Origin: Caldifermentibacillus hisashii
GTDB lineage: Bacteria; Bacillota; Bacilli; Bacillales; Caldibacillaceae
NCBI RefSeq assembly: GCF_027568575.1
Contig: NZ_JANUVP010000012.1
DNA: 64,000 nt
Reading direction: 5' to 3' (one strand)
Below are positions 43,546 through 53,301 of the stretch, in pieces. The notes under the pieces are model-generated. The model saw nothing but the letters and a program-made list of their open reading frames with translations, searched no databases and was not told the DNA's origin. How positions within the stretch are numbered: position 1 is the stretch's first letter; each line of letters begins with the position of its first letter. The translations under genes and the position numbers were made by a program.

Positions 43546-45252
43546 ATGGTTTTTAAAGAGGTTATTGTATTATCAATTTTCGAGTCCTTAAATAGTAAAG
43601 AGATTTTTTCCGTTTCAAAAACAGACATTGAAAAAGCGATAGAAATCCCGCCCCAAGGAAAAATGGGAGATTATGCCTTTCCATGTTTTTTGTTGGCTAG
43701 CATAATGAAAAAGTCACCTGCGCAAATTGCAGCTGAACTCGGAAAAAGTATACAGCATCCGTATATTGAGCATGTTGACGTTGTTGGTCCCTATGTAAAC
43801 TTCTTTCTTAACAGACAAGCAGTAGGTAGGAAAATTATTGATGAAATACTGAAGAAAAAAGCAAGATATGGAGATTTATCCATCGGTCAGGGTGAAAATA
43901 TCACAATTGATCTTTCCTCACCAAATATTGCAAAGCCATTTTCCATGGGTCACCTACGCTCTACCGTCATCGGTAATGCTTTGGCAAATATTGTTGAAAA
44001 ATGCGGCTTTACCCCGGTGAAAATTAATCATTTGGGCGATTGGGGAACTCAATTTGGGAAACTAATTACTGCATACAAGATGTGGGGAGATGAAGAGAGG
44101 GTTAAAGCGAATCCGATTCAAGAACTGCTTGCTTTATATGTTCGTTTTCATGAAGAGGCGGAAAAAGATTTTGAGCTTGAAGAAGAAGGACGTCACTGGT
44201 TTAAAAAATTAGAAGATGGTGATGAAGAAGCACTATACTTATGGAAATGGTTTCGCACTGCTTCTTTAAAGGAATTTGGACGGATTTACCAGCTTTTGGG
44301 TATTGAATTTGATTCCTATCATGGGGAAGCTTTTTACAATGACAAAATGGAGGCAGTTATCAAGGAGTTGGAAGAAAAGAATTTGTTAACAGAATCCGAT
44401 GGGGCGATGGTTGTCAGATTGGAAGAATCCAATTTGCCGCCTTGTCTTATAAAAAAGTCTGATGGCGCCACTTTATATGCAACGAGAGACTTAGCGGCAG
44501 CCCTTTATCGGAAGCGGGAATATCATTTTGCAAAATCTTTTTACGTTGTCGGAGGAGAACAAGCACTTCATTTCAAACAACTATTCCTTGTTTTAAAAAA
44601 GATGGGATATACGTGGGCGGATGAATTATACCATATTCCATTTGGGATGATGCTTAAAGATGGAAAAAAGATGTCTACAAGAAAGGGAAAAATTGTTCTT
44701 TTAGAGGAAGTACTGCAAGACGCAATCAGAGCTGCAAGAGATGCAATTGAGAGTAGAAATCCAAACCTGGAAAATAAGGATGAAATTGCACGGATGGTCG
44801 GTGTCGGAGCTGTCATTTTTCACGATTTAAAAAATGATCGCTTAAACGATATCGAGTTTTCTCTTGAAGCGATGCTTACCTTTGAAGGAGAAACCGGGCC
44901 TTATCTTCAATATACGTATGCCCGTGCATGTTCTTTATTACGAAAAAGTCATGTTCCAAATTCTCACACTAGTTTATACGAGGTTTTTGAAGATGATAAA
45001 GCTTGGTCAATTATTTTTTTATTATCGAGATTTGAGGAGGTAATTGCCTCCGCATTTTTTGAATTCAATCCGTCGCGTATCGCAAAATATTTGCTGGATT
45101 TGTCTCAACTGTTCAACAAATATTATGGTACCGTTAAAATACTTGAAGAAAATGACGGACTTGTTGCAAGGTTGAAGCTGGTTAAAGCTACCTCTATTGT
45201 ATTAAGGGAAGGGTTGCGTTTATTGGGTATTGGGACACCGGAGCGTATGTAA
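43546..45252 (+). CDS. argS: arginyl-tRNA synthetase
   Basis: A 568-aa class I synthetase. SSPNIAKPFSMGHLRST carries the HIGH-type motif, and KKMSTRKGK the KMSKS position. The N-terminal Arg-S additional domain (about 1-100) and the C-terminal anticodon-binding helical domain (about 450-568) are complete. GAAGGAGG ribosome-binding site. The T-box leader sets expression by tRNA-Arg charging. In related bacilli a T-box argS is often a second copy beside a main argS; that cannot be tested here. Confidence 0.93.
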   Translation: MVFKEVIVLSIFESLNSKEIFSVSKTDIEKAIEIPPQGKMGDYAFPCFLLASIMKKSPAQIAAELGKSIQHPYIEHVDVVGPYVNFFLNRQAVGRKIIDEILKKKARYGDLSIGQGENITIDLSSPNIAKPFSMGHLRSTVIGNALANIVEKCGFTPVKINHLGDWGTQFGKLITAYKMWGDEERVKANPIQELLALYVRFHEEAEKDFELEEEGRHWFKKLEDGDEEALYLWKWFRTASLKEFGRIYQLLGIEFDSYHGEAFYNDKMEAVIKELEEKNLLTESDGAMVVRLEESNLPPCLIKKSDGATLYATRDLAAALYRKREYHFAKSFYVVGGEQALHFKQLFLVLKKMGYTWADELYHIPFGMMLKDGKKMSTRKGKIVLLEEVLQDAIRAARDAIESRNPNLENKDEIARMVGVGAVIFHDLKNDRLNDIEFSLEAMLTFEGETGPYLQYTYARACSLLRKSHVPNSHTSLYEVFEDDKAWSIIFLLSRFEEVIASAFFEFNPSRIAKYLLDLSQLFNKYYGTVKILEENDGLVARLKLVKATSIVLREGLRLLGIGTPERM

Positions 45253-45325
45253 AATTAAGTGTAGAATCCGTGACATGGCAGGAGTACCAATTATCGGATT
45301 TCCAATGAATATGGCCAAAAAAAGG

Positions 45326-45350
45326 ACCGGGCGTACTTTGCCCGGTTTTC
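45326..45350 (+). terminator. argS terminator
   Basis: ACCGGGC and GCCCGGT, 7-nt loop, followed by TTTTCTT about 75 bp after the stop. Confidence 0.8.
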
Positions 45351-45465
45351 TTACAATTAGAAGGTGAAATTCTGTTAAATTATTTCTCCCGCTTTCTGGA
45401 TGTGGAAGAAAGGAATATAGTGTGTCCCAGCATCATGCTTAAGTCAACTATTTTCTGTTCAACGA

Positions 45466-46500
45466 TTACTTGGATATTCGCGGAAATCCTCTTTCATACT
45501 GAACCGGAATGTCTATTTGTTTCTTCAATTGGACGGCTGCTTCCAATGTCCAGTACGGATTACGTAACATTCCACGACCGACGGCAACAAGATCGGCATC
45601 TTCATTTCCGATTATTGAATTTGCTAAGATTGGATCGTCTAATTTTCCAACAGCAATAACCGGAACATGTAAAGCCTGTTTGATCTGTCTGGCTAAAGGC
45701 ACTTGATAACCTGCATGGACACCCGGTTGACCACCACTGCCAATTGGACCCTCTCCACCTGTACTAACATGGAAGAGATCAATACCTGCTTTTTGATATT
45801 CTTTGGAAAACTCGACTGCATAATCGCCACCATAGCCACCGTCAACATATTCAGCTGCTGAAATGCGCATAATCAGCGGCATATCGGCAGGAACTTCACT
45901 CTTTGCCGCCTCGACAACTTCTCTGCCAAATTTGGTTAAGTCTTTTCCGTATTCATCATGACGCTTATTTGTTAAAGGTGAATGAAATTGGTGAATTAAG
46001 TAGCCGTGTGCCCCGTGAATTTCAATCACATCAAAACCGGCTTTTACAGCTCGGCGGACGCTCATGCGGAATTTTTCCACCATTTCTTTCACTTCATCCG
46101 TTGTTAGTTCTCGTGGAGTTTTGAAATCATGGTTAAACGGAATTGGCGATGGTGCAACAGGTGTCGGGGCATCTTGAGCTTTTCGTCCGGCATGCCCAAT
46201 TTGGATTCCGACTTTTGCACCATAATTATGGCAGGCTTCAATTATCCGTTGAAAAGCAGGTATCGCTTCATCTGACCACAAACCTAAATCATAATCTGTA
46301 ATCCGTCCATCCGGTTCCACGTCCGTCATTTCGAAAATGATTAGTCCGGCACCACCAATTGCCCGACTTACGTAATGAACATAATGCCAGTCATTTGGAA
46401 TACCATCTTTTTTGGTTACCGAATATTGACACATCGGGGGCATGACCACCCGGTTTTTTAACTTCAATCCTTTTAATTGAAATGGATCAAATAAATTCAT
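45466..46500 (-). CDS. namA: NADPH dehydrogenase NamA (old yellow enzyme)
   Basis: A 344-aa FMN-dependent ene-reductase of the YqjM branch. The N-terminus has PPMCQYSV with the Cys that tunes the flavin. Catalytic residues lie in the HGAHGYLIHQF and HAGRKAQ segments, and the C-terminal arginine finger is in YERGFP. A TIM barrel fills the rest. It reduces activated alkenes and is induced by oxidants and xenobiotics in B. subtilis. Single gene. Confidence 0.92.
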   Translation of the reverse strand: MNLFDPFQLKGLKLKNRVVMPPMCQYSVTKKDGIPNDWHYVHYVSRAIGGAGLIIFEMTDVEPDGRITDYDLGLWSDEAIPAFQRIIEACHNYGAKVGIQIGHAGRKAQDAPTPVAPSPIPFNHDFKTPRELTTDEVKEMVEKFRMSVRRAVKAGFDVIEIHGAHGYLIHQFHSPLTNKRHDEYGKDLTKFGREVVEAAKSEVPADMPLIMRISAAEYVDGGYGGDYAVEFSKEYQKAGIDLFHVSTGGEGPIGSGGQPGVHAGYQVPLARQIKQALHVPVIAVGKLDDPILANSIIGNEDADLVAVGRGMLRNPYWTLEAAVQLKKQIDIPVQYERGFPRISK

Positions 46501-46875
46501 GCCTTTCCCTCGCTTTCAAAACTAAAGAATATATATATTATATCATTTCATGACAAGAATATTGGCGGATATGCTTTTGCGTTATATTGAGAAAAATCCA
46601 AAAATCGGAGTATTTAGCTCGCATTCACGAGCAGCAAAATCCCCACCTCAAGATTTTCGCAAACAGCGCGGTAAATGGAATATTTTAGTAATTTTTTTAT
46701 AATCCTTTATACTTTTAAACCTGAACCGATAATAAATACATAGACTGCTCTTATAACGAAAACGATACTTCTTAGTAAGAAGCTGCCTATTGCAAAAACT
46801 TCTAATCTACAGGAATTTCGGGAAACCGATCCGAATGTTTTTAACCATGTATTTTAGAAAAGAGGTAATGGATAT
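46501..46875. other. intergenic region with no recognised feature
   Basis: About 375 bp between divergent namA and the EAL gene. A small GCTCG...CGAGC-type hairpin lies near 46617-46633; nothing else stands out. Confidence 0.45.
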
Positions 46876-47625
46876 ATGGAATTATTATTGGATAACCAAT
46901 CTTTAAATAACTCGGAATTTTATCATGTTGTACAACCAATCGTTAATCTTGTGGAAAAAAGAATCCATGGGTTTGAGTTTTTGCTTCGATCAAAGCAAAT
47001 CCAAAATCCTGAGAAATTATTTGGCATGGCTGAGAAAAATCATCAACTAAATGAACTGGACAAAATATCGGTCTATAAAATTTTTGAAACGGTCGCAAAT
47101 TCTAAGGGAGCTTTAGACGAATACCAACTTTTTATTAATGTTTATCCGTCAACAATGGTTGATCCGGACTTTTTAGAAAGCTTAAAAGAACTGGCTGCCG
47201 GATCAATGATTCATCCGAATTCCATCGTGTTTGAAATAAATGAAGCGGAGGAAATTTTGGATATCGAGTTTTTTAAAGAAACAGTTGTTAAATTGAAACA
47301 AATGGGATTTTTGATTTCGCTTGACGATATTGGGAAAGGTCAGGCGAATATGAAAAATTTAATTGAAATTGACCCGAATGTCGCAAAATTGGACTTGTAC
47401 TTTTCTGAAGATTTAGCTTTCTCCCCGAAAAAACAAGATTTTATTTACTATTTTCATCAATTTTTAGGTCATCATGCAAAAATTGTACTGGAAGGGTTGG
47501 AGAAGGAAGAAGATTTGCAAGCAGCTAAACAACTAGGTGTATCTTATGGTCAGGGTTACTATCTTGGAAAACCACAGCCATTGGAATTTTATGTAAATGG
47601 ATTGAATGACGAACGGACGAAATGA
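46876..47625 (+). CDS. EAL domain protein (probable c-di-GMP phosphodiesterase)
   Basis: A 249-aa stand-alone EAL domain. Catalytic-type residues are mostly kept: Glu of FEFLLR (variant of EALLR), Asn of INVYP, Glu of FEINEAE, the Asp pair of SLDDIGKG, Lys of AKLDLYF, Glu of LEGLEKEEDL and Gln of YGQGYYLGKP. So it may be an active phosphodiesterase, although the first motif is EFLLR rather than EALLR. No GGDEF or sensory domain is present. GAGGT ribosome-binding site. Confidence 0.82.
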   Translation: MELLLDNQSLNNSEFYHVVQPIVNLVEKRIHGFEFLLRSKQIQNPEKLFGMAEKNHQLNELDKISVYKIFETVANSKGALDEYQLFINVYPSTMVDPDFLESLKELAAGSMIHPNSIVFEINEAEEILDIEFFKETVVKLKQMGFLISLDDIGKGQANMKNLIEIDPNVAKLDLYFSEDLAFSPKKQDFIYYFHQFLGHHAKIVLEGLEKEEDLQAAKQLGVSYGQGYYLGKPQPLEFYVNGLNDERTK

Positions 47626-47811
47626 ATGAAATATAATCTGAACGGTAGGTCAAAAGATTTTCAGATTCGAATACAGCCTTTTCCTGAATTATTATTGCGG
47701 TCCGCTTTAGTTTATGACAGAAGAAGGCAATTTTCGCAAGTTACTCCAGCAGAAAGTGAAGCAGTAAACCTTATTTCCATTATAAAAAAGATAAAAATTG
47801 AAATAAATAAG

Positions 47812-47861
47812 TTGACATTGATAATGATTATCATTAAAATTGTAATTGATAATGATTATCA
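47812..47861 (+). promoter_or_regulatory. yclN promoter with two Fur boxes
   Basis: TTGACA (47812-47817), a 17-bp spacer and TAAAAT (47835-47840) form the promoter. A perfect 15-bp Fur palindrome TGATAATGATTATCA fills the spacer (47819-47833), and an identical copy lies at 47847-47861. Iron-bound Fur should shut it tightly. Confidence 0.92.
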
Positions 47862-47931
47862 TTTTTAATATGATAGAATAAACATTTACTAGTTAGACAG
47901 TACATAAAAATCAGGAAAGTGAACAGCGCCT

Positions 47932-48879
47932 ATGAAGAAGAGATACCTACTCCTAGTACTGATTATCCTTTCGCTTATATCCCTCTTTATCGGGGTATCA
48001 GATATTTCAGTGATGGATATCGTTCATTTAACAGATAAACAATGGCAAATATTAGTAGTCAGTAGAATTCCAAGGCTAATTAGTATTATTGTCTCGGGGG
48101 CATCACTGAGTATTGCCGGGCTGATTATGCAAAGCTTAAGCCGCAATAAATTCGTCTCACCAACAACAGCGGGTACGATGGATTTTGCCCGACTGGGAAT
48201 TCTCATCGCTATGATTGTTTTTGCCGGTGCCGGTTCACTTAGCAAAATGTTTGTTGCTTTTGTATTCGCTTTAGCAGGGACCTTCCTGTTTATGAAAATC
48301 TTAGAAAGAATTAAATTTAAGGATGCGATATTTATCCCGCTTGTCGGGTTAATGCTAGGAAATATTGTCAGTTCAATTGCAACATTTTTTGCCTATCAAA
48401 ATGATTTAATTCAAAATATCTCATCATGGTTAATTGGTGATTTTTCCATCATTTTAAAAGGAAATTATGAATTAATTTTTATTAGTGTGCCACTCTTGTT
48501 TATTGCGTATCTTTATGCCAACAAATTTACAATTGCCGGAATGGGGGAGGATTTTTCAAAAGGTCTTGGTTTAAACTACCGTCAAGTAGTTAATCTCGGT
48601 TTAATCATCGTTGCTCTTATTACATCATCGGTTGTCTTAACCGTTGGGGTAATCCCATTTTTGGGCCTTATTATTCCTAATGTTGTTTCGATTTATCGAG
48701 GCGATCATTTGAAGAATAGTTTAGCCCCAACAGCAATTCTTGGTGCCATTTTTGTTCTGTTTTGCGATATTCTCGGTCGAGTGATTATTTATCCGTATGA
48801 AATTCCAATCAATTTGACAGTAGGTGTTATTGGCAGTGCAATTTTTATTTACTTATTATTGAGGAGACAGGCACAATGA
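47932..48879 (+). CDS. yclN: petrobactin ABC transporter permease YclN
   Basis: A 315-aa FecCD-type permease with about nine helices; QSLSRNKFVSPTTAGTMDFARLG and the C-terminal VGVIPFLGLIIPNVVS are family hallmarks. Length and order N-O-P-Q match the B. subtilis ycl petrobactin importer. The Fur-box promoter is about 70 bp upstream. Its stop overlaps the yclO start as ATGA. Confidence 0.88.
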   Translation: MKKRYLLLVLIILSLISLFIGVSDISVMDIVHLTDKQWQILVVSRIPRLISIIVSGASLSIAGLIMQSLSRNKFVSPTTAGTMDFARLGILIAMIVFAGAGSLSKMFVAFVFALAGTFLFMKILERIKFKDAIFIPLVGLMLGNIVSSIATFFAYQNDLIQNISSWLIGDFSIILKGNYELIFISVPLLFIAYLYANKFTIAGMGEDFSKGLGLNYRQVVNLGLIIVALITSSVVLTVGVIPFLGLIIPNVVSIYRGDHLKNSLAPTAILGAIFVLFCDILGRVIIYPYEIPINLTVGVIGSAIFIYLLLRRQAQ

Positions 48880-49826
48880 ACTACAAAACGAAAACTTGGC
48901 TTTTGGCTGCCCTATCTGTCATATTCATATGTCTCTTTTTATTTACTGATATAACCGGGAATTGGGAATATATATTAGAAAGAAGAACGTATAAAGTCGC
49001 TGCCATCATATTAACCGGGGTTTCCATTGCACTTGCAACCGTTGTATTTCAAACGATTACGCAAAACAGGATTCTCACACCAAGCATTTTAGGTTTAGAT
49101 TCTCTATACATGTTAATTAATACGTTTATTATCTTTGTCTTTGGTTCAACCACATTAACATCAACCGATAAAAATATTCAGTTTATCGTTATTGTTGCCA
49201 TTATGATTTTATTCTCCGGGTTGCTTTACAAGCTGTTATTTAAACGGAATGAACAAAATATATACTTTCTTTTATTAATCGGATTTATTATCGGTACATT
49301 CTTTGATAGCTTTTCGTCATTCATGCAAGTGCTAATTGATCCAAACGAGTTTCAAATCGTACAAGATCGAATGTTTGCATCACTTAACAATATAAATACG
49401 GATGTGTTATTATTAGCTACTGTTCTTATCATACTAACACTGCTCTTGTTTTTAAGATTCTTTAAATACTTAGATGTGCTTGCACTCGGGCGCGATCATG
49501 CCATTAATTTAGGAGTCGATTTCGATTATGTTGTAAAAAGATTGCTTGTCATTGTTGCCATACTCATTTCGATTTCAACAGCACTGGTCGGACCGATTAC
49601 ATTTCTGGGACTCCTAGTTTCAAATCTTGCCTATGAATTTTTAAAAACCTATCGACATTTCTATCTGTTGCTCGGTGCCAGCCTAATCAGTGTGGTTGCA
49701 TTAGTTGGCGGACAATTAGTCGTTGAAAGGATTTTCACCTTCTCGACAACCTTAAGTGTCATTATCAATTTCATTGGCGGTGTTTATTTCATATACCTCT
49801 TGTTAAAGGAGAATCGATCATGGTAG
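48876..49826 (+). CDS. yclO: petrobactin ABC transporter permease YclO
   Basis: A 316-aa FecCD-type permease with about nine helices (TQNRILTPSILGLDSLYML; ISTALVGPITFLGLLVSN). It pairs with YclN to form the channel. Coupled to yclN by a 4-bp overlap and to yclP by a 7-bp overlap. Confidence 0.88.
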   Translation: MNYKTKTWLLAALSVIFICLFLFTDITGNWEYILERRTYKVAAIILTGVSIALATVVFQTITQNRILTPSILGLDSLYMLINTFIIFVFGSTTLTSTDKNIQFIVIVAIMILFSGLLYKLLFKRNEQNIYFLLLIGFIIGTFFDSFSSFMQVLIDPNEFQIVQDRMFASLNNINTDVLLLATVLIILTLLLFLRFFKYLDVLALGRDHAINLGVDFDYVVKRLLVIVAILISISTALVGPITFLGLLVSNLAYEFLKTYRHFYLLLGASLISVVALVGGQLVVERIFTFSTTLSVIINFIGGVYFIYLLLKENRSW

Positions 49827-50578
49827 ATATTAAACAGGTAACAAAAAGATATGGTAAGAAAGAAGTTATTAAAGATGTGTCTGTCAATATCGAAAAAGGG
49901 AAGATTACCTCATTTATCGGTCCGAACGGTGCCGGGAAAAGTACACTTCTTTCCATGGTCAGCCGACTCATTTTAAAAGATGAAGGGGAAATTCTCATTG
50001 ACGGGGCCGATATTACAAAAAAGAAAAGCGGGGATTTGGCGAAAAAAATTTCCATATTAAAACAATCAAACAATGTAAATTTACGTTTAACTGTACGGGA
50101 ACTTGTATCTTTTGGCCGCTTTCCTTACTCTCAAGGAAAATTGTCAAAAGAAGATTGGGCATATGTTGACGAAGCGATTGAATATATGGAATTACAGGAA
50201 ATTGAGGATCACTATCTCGATGAACTGAGTGGCGGTCAAAAACAAAGAGCGTATATTGCTATGGTTATTGCTCAAGACACCGAATATATTTTGCTCGATG
50301 AACCGCTGAACAATCTGGATATGAAGCATTCGGTACAAATAATGAAAACATTAAGGAGATTAGTAGACGAGTTGGGTAAAACTGTCCTCCTTGTTATTCA
50401 CGATATTAATTTTGCTTCCGTCTATTCGGATTATATTGTCGCTTTAAAAAATGGTCAAATTATTAAACAAGGAACGACCGACGAAATCATTAATCGTCAA
50501 GTATTACGCGATATTTATGATATGGATATGCATGTCCAAAATATCCAAAATTGCCGGTTCTGCTTTTACTTTTCATAG
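49820..50578 (+). CDS. yclP: petrobactin ABC transporter ATP-binding protein YclP
   Basis: A 252-aa FepC-type ATPase. Walker A is GPNGAGKST, the signature is LSGGQKQRA, Walker B is YILLDEPLNNLDM, and the switch is VIHDINFA. The start overlaps yclO by seven bases. It energises uptake of Fe-petrobactin through YclNO. Confidence 0.9.
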   Translation: MVDIKQVTKRYGKKEVIKDVSVNIEKGKITSFIGPNGAGKSTLLSMVSRLILKDEGEILIDGADITKKKSGDLAKKISILKQSNNVNLRLTVRELVSFGRFPYSQGKLSKEDWAYVDEAIEYMELQEIEDHYLDELSGGQKQRAYIAMVIAQDTEYILLDEPLNNLDMKHSVQIMKTLRRLVDELGKTVLLVIHDINFASVYSDYIVALKNGQIIKQGTTDEIINRQVLRDIYDMDMHVQNIQNCRFCFYFS

Positions 50579-50607
50579 ATTTTTCGTGATTAAAAAAATA
50601 AAAAAAG

Positions 50608-50657
50608 AATAAGTGTCAGTATGGGTAGGGTGCGCGCAAAGGATATTGACACTTATT
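50608..50657 (+). other. intercistronic hairpin between yclP and yclQ
   Basis: AATAAGTGTCA and TGACACTTATT form a perfect 11-bp stem with a 28-nt loop. No T run follows, so it looks like an mRNA processing or stability element that favours yclQ. Confidence 0.55.
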
Positions 50658-50777
50658 CAGCAAGAAAAAATATAAACTGATAATTATATTCTACCATGAA
50701 TGAAAGACAATTTGTCTAGAAAAATGCTTTATCAAAAATATGAATCGAAACTTACTTATAACAAGGGGTGTTTGCTA

Positions 50778-51743
50778 ATGAAAAAATATTTGTTTTCACT
50801 ACTTTTATTAATCATAACGTTTGGCTTGGTTGCTTGTGGGGGTACAGGAAGTTCCGATAAATCCAGTGGGAATTCATCCGATAAGGAAGCAGGGAAAAAG
50901 AATGAGACCGTAATGATTAAACACGCTCTCGGTGAAACAGAAGTAAAGAAAAATCCCAAAAAAATCGTTGTATTCGACTTCGGTATACTTGATACATTGG
51001 ACAAAATGGGAATTGAAGTAATCGGTGTTCCTCAATCCGGGAAAATCCCGCCGTACTTGGAAAAATATGCAGATTCCAAATATGAAAATGTCGGGAGCCT
51101 TGTTGAACCTGATTTTGAAAAGATTGCGGAAATCGGACCTGATTTAATTATTACTTCCGGACGGCAAGCCGAACAATATGATGAGTTCAAAAAAATTGCA
51201 CCGACGATTAATATTCAATTGGATGCAAAAAATTATGTAGACTCATTTAAAGAAAACGTTCAAATCATCGCACAAATCTTTGATAAAGAAGATTTTGTGA
51301 AAGATGAATTGGCAAAAATCGATGACCAAATTGCCAAAGTAAATAAGGAAGTCACGGCATTAAATAAAAATGCTTTAATTGTGCTGGTTAATGAAGGAAA
51401 GGTCAGTGCCTTTGGTCCAGGTTCTCGTTTCGGACTTATTCACGATGTTCTCGGTTTTACACCGGCAGACCCAAATATACAAGTGGATGTTCATGGTCAA
51501 GGTATTTCCTTTGAATATATTGTGGAGAAAAATCCCGATTACTTATTTGTCATTGACCGGACGGCCGTTGTTGGCGGAGAATCTTCCGCTAAAGAAGTTA
51601 TAGAGAATGATCTTGTGAAAAATACGACTGCATATAAAGATGGACATATTGTCTACTTGGATCCAAACTATTGGTATTTGTCCGGTGGCGGATTAGTGTC
51701 CGTATCTGAAATGATTTCCGAAATTGAAGATAGTATAAAATAA
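50778..51743 (+). CDS. yclQ: petrobactin-binding lipoprotein YclQ
   Basis: A 321-aa siderophore-binding lipoprotein. The lipobox is LVAC, then a Gly/Ser linker. Typical class III binding-protein segments follow: KIVVFDFGILDTLDKMGIEV, EPDFEKIAEIGPDLIITSG and the C-terminal YLSGGGLVS. ATG at 50778 has AAGGGGTG upstream and starts the signal peptide. The spacer hairpin from yclP suggests separate dosage. Confidence 0.9.
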   Translation: MKKYLFSLLLLIITFGLVACGGTGSSDKSSGNSSDKEAGKKNETVMIKHALGETEVKKNPKKIVVFDFGILDTLDKMGIEVIGVPQSGKIPPYLEKYADSKYENVGSLVEPDFEKIAEIGPDLIITSGRQAEQYDEFKKIAPTINIQLDAKNYVDSFKENVQIIAQIFDKEDFVKDELAKIDDQIAKVNKEVTALNKNALIVLVNEGKVSAFGPGSRFGLIHDVLGFTPADPNIQVDVHGQGISFEYIVEKNPDYLFVIDRTAVVGGESSAKEVIENDLVKNTTAYKDGHIVYLDPNYWYLSGGGLVSVSEMISEIEDSIK

Positions 51744-51769
51744 TGAAAGAAAATTTTTAAAGATTCGTG

Positions 51770-51803
51770 CGCTTGGTTATTTGTAACTAGGCGTTTTTTT
51801 TTG
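51770..51803 (+). terminator. ycl operon terminator
   Basis: CGCTTGGTTA with TAACTAGGCG (two G-U pairs) at 51770-51793, followed by eight or nine T. Confidence 0.85.
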
Positions 51804-52010
51804 AGGTGTCTAGAAATATCCGGCAAATATAGTTTGTTAAAAATACCCATAAAGGTAGCCGCATAAACTTCCTTGTGAGCTTATACTAATACTTAAGTCC
51901 AAAGATTTCCCGTAACAAATGAATTCATATCCTTGCTGGAATTTTTTACTTTTGATAACGTAATAAAAGAAAGTTAGCGACAAAGAATTTTTTATAAATG
52001 GGGTAGTTTG

Positions 52011-53072
52011 ATGAAAAAAATATACAGTAACATCATTGAATATCGTGGTACACATTATGATTTTGGATTTTTGCAAGGAGAATTGTTGCGAGATTCACTG
52101 CTCGTGAAAAATCGTGAAAAACAGTGGAAAGTACGAAGACCTCGTTTTACTGTACCGGAAGAAGAAGTGAAACGAGCCATTACAAGTGTTGCGCCGAAAA
52201 TTTGGGAAGAAATGATCGGTTTACAGGATGCGCTTAAATGGCCGATGGAACGAGTCTTACGGGAGTTTGGCGGATATCGGGTGGAATATGTAAAATCCGG
52301 GTGTTCCATTGTTACCGGTGATAATTATTTAATTCGTAATTACGATTATCATCCAAAAACTTATGATGGGCGTTATACACTATTTCAGCCGACAGATGGC
52401 GGTTATGCCGTTGCCGGTCCGAGTCAAAGAATAACCGGAAGAATGGACGGAATCAATGAAAAGGGTCTGGCGATGGGGTATAATTTTATGAATCGAAAAA
52501 ATCCGGGTGATGGGTTTGTTTGTAATATGATTGGACGTTTCATCCTGGAAACTTGTGCAAATGTTGACGAGGCCGTCTCGCTTTTAAAAGAAATACCGCA
52601 CCGCCATTCATTCAGTTATATTGTCCATGATAAAAGCGGCATTACGAAAATAATTGAAACATCGCCACGAAAAGTAGTCGTGCGGGAAGGAAATGTCTGC
52701 ACCAATCATTTTGAAATCATGGCAGAGGAAAATCGTCATTATTTGGTTGATTCAAAAAGGAGATTAGAAATTATTGAAAAGGAAAGACCAAGTTTAAGGG
52801 ATGGCAAGGCAGCCTTTCGCTTATTAAACGACACAAATCGAGGTGTGTTTTCCAAATTATACGGCAGCTGGGCGGGAACGATTCATACATCTGCCTATTT
52901 CCCGGGTAAATTAATGGCATGGTTTGCATTAGGTGGTGACCAAGAACCGGTCGAGATTGATTTTGCATGTTGGCTGAAAGGGGAAAATCTCGAAACCCAC
53001 CGCATTTATGGGGAAGTAGATACCGAAATTCCATTCGTTCATTTAGATGAAGGGGCCGATTGGTTCAACTAA
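52011..53072 (+). CDS. C45 family peptidase / linear amide C-N hydrolase
   Basis: A 353-aa protein of the Ntn-hydrolase fold related to acyl-CoA:6-aminopenicillanate acyltransferase and choloylglycine hydrolases. The probable nucleophile is the Cys of SGCSIV near residue 98, followed by YLIRNYDYHP, as in family members that self-cleave before Cys. INEKGLAMGYNFM is also characteristic. Substrate unknown. ATG at 52011 with GGGG upstream is preferred to the TTG at 52008. A repeat element follows the stop directly. Confidence 0.75.
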   Translation: MKKIYSNIIEYRGTHYDFGFLQGELLRDSLLVKNREKQWKVRRPRFTVPEEEVKRAITSVAPKIWEEMIGLQDALKWPMERVLREFGGYRVEYVKSGCSIVTGDNYLIRNYDYHPKTYDGRYTLFQPTDGGYAVAGPSQRITGRMDGINEKGLAMGYNFMNRKNPGDGFVCNMIGRFILETCANVDEAVSLLKEIPHRHSFSYIVHDKSGITKIIETSPRKVVVREGNVCTNHFEIMAEENRHYLVDSKRRLEIIEKERPSLRDGKAAFRLLNDTNRGVFSKLYGSWAGTIHTSAYFPGKLMAWFALGGDQEPVEIDFACWLKGENLETHRIYGEVDTEIPFVHLDEGADWFN

Positions 53073-53073
53073 G

Positions 53074-53231
53074 CATCAGTGGGGATAAAGAGGCCCATTG
53101 TTGAAAATTTCACTTTATCCCGCGCAAACGGTCACTAAATCTTTTTTCTGGGGCTTAAGAAAGATAAGTGCCCGATTAGTTCAACTAAAACAATCAGTAG
53201 GGATGAAGAAATCCCCCTTGATGGAAGTTTT
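53074..53231. repeat. dispersed two-hairpin repeat element, copy B (inverted)
   Basis: The reverse complement of this stretch aligns with 33624-33810: the paired CATCAGTGGGGAT arms, AATCGGGCACTTA, GAAAAAAGATTTAGTGACC, and CGGGATAAAGTGAAA. The outer arms are more diverged than in copy A. Confidence 0.75.
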
Positions 53232-53301
53232 TTTACGTTTATGTGGAAAAATAGGATAAAATAGAATTTGGATATATTTTCAATTTGAAAGGAGATTTAT
53301 C

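Noticed and set aside
47626..47868. 80-aa ORF after the EAL gene
   Set aside because: It runs through the yclN promoter and both Fur boxes, has low-complexity Ile-rich translation and no ribosome-binding site.
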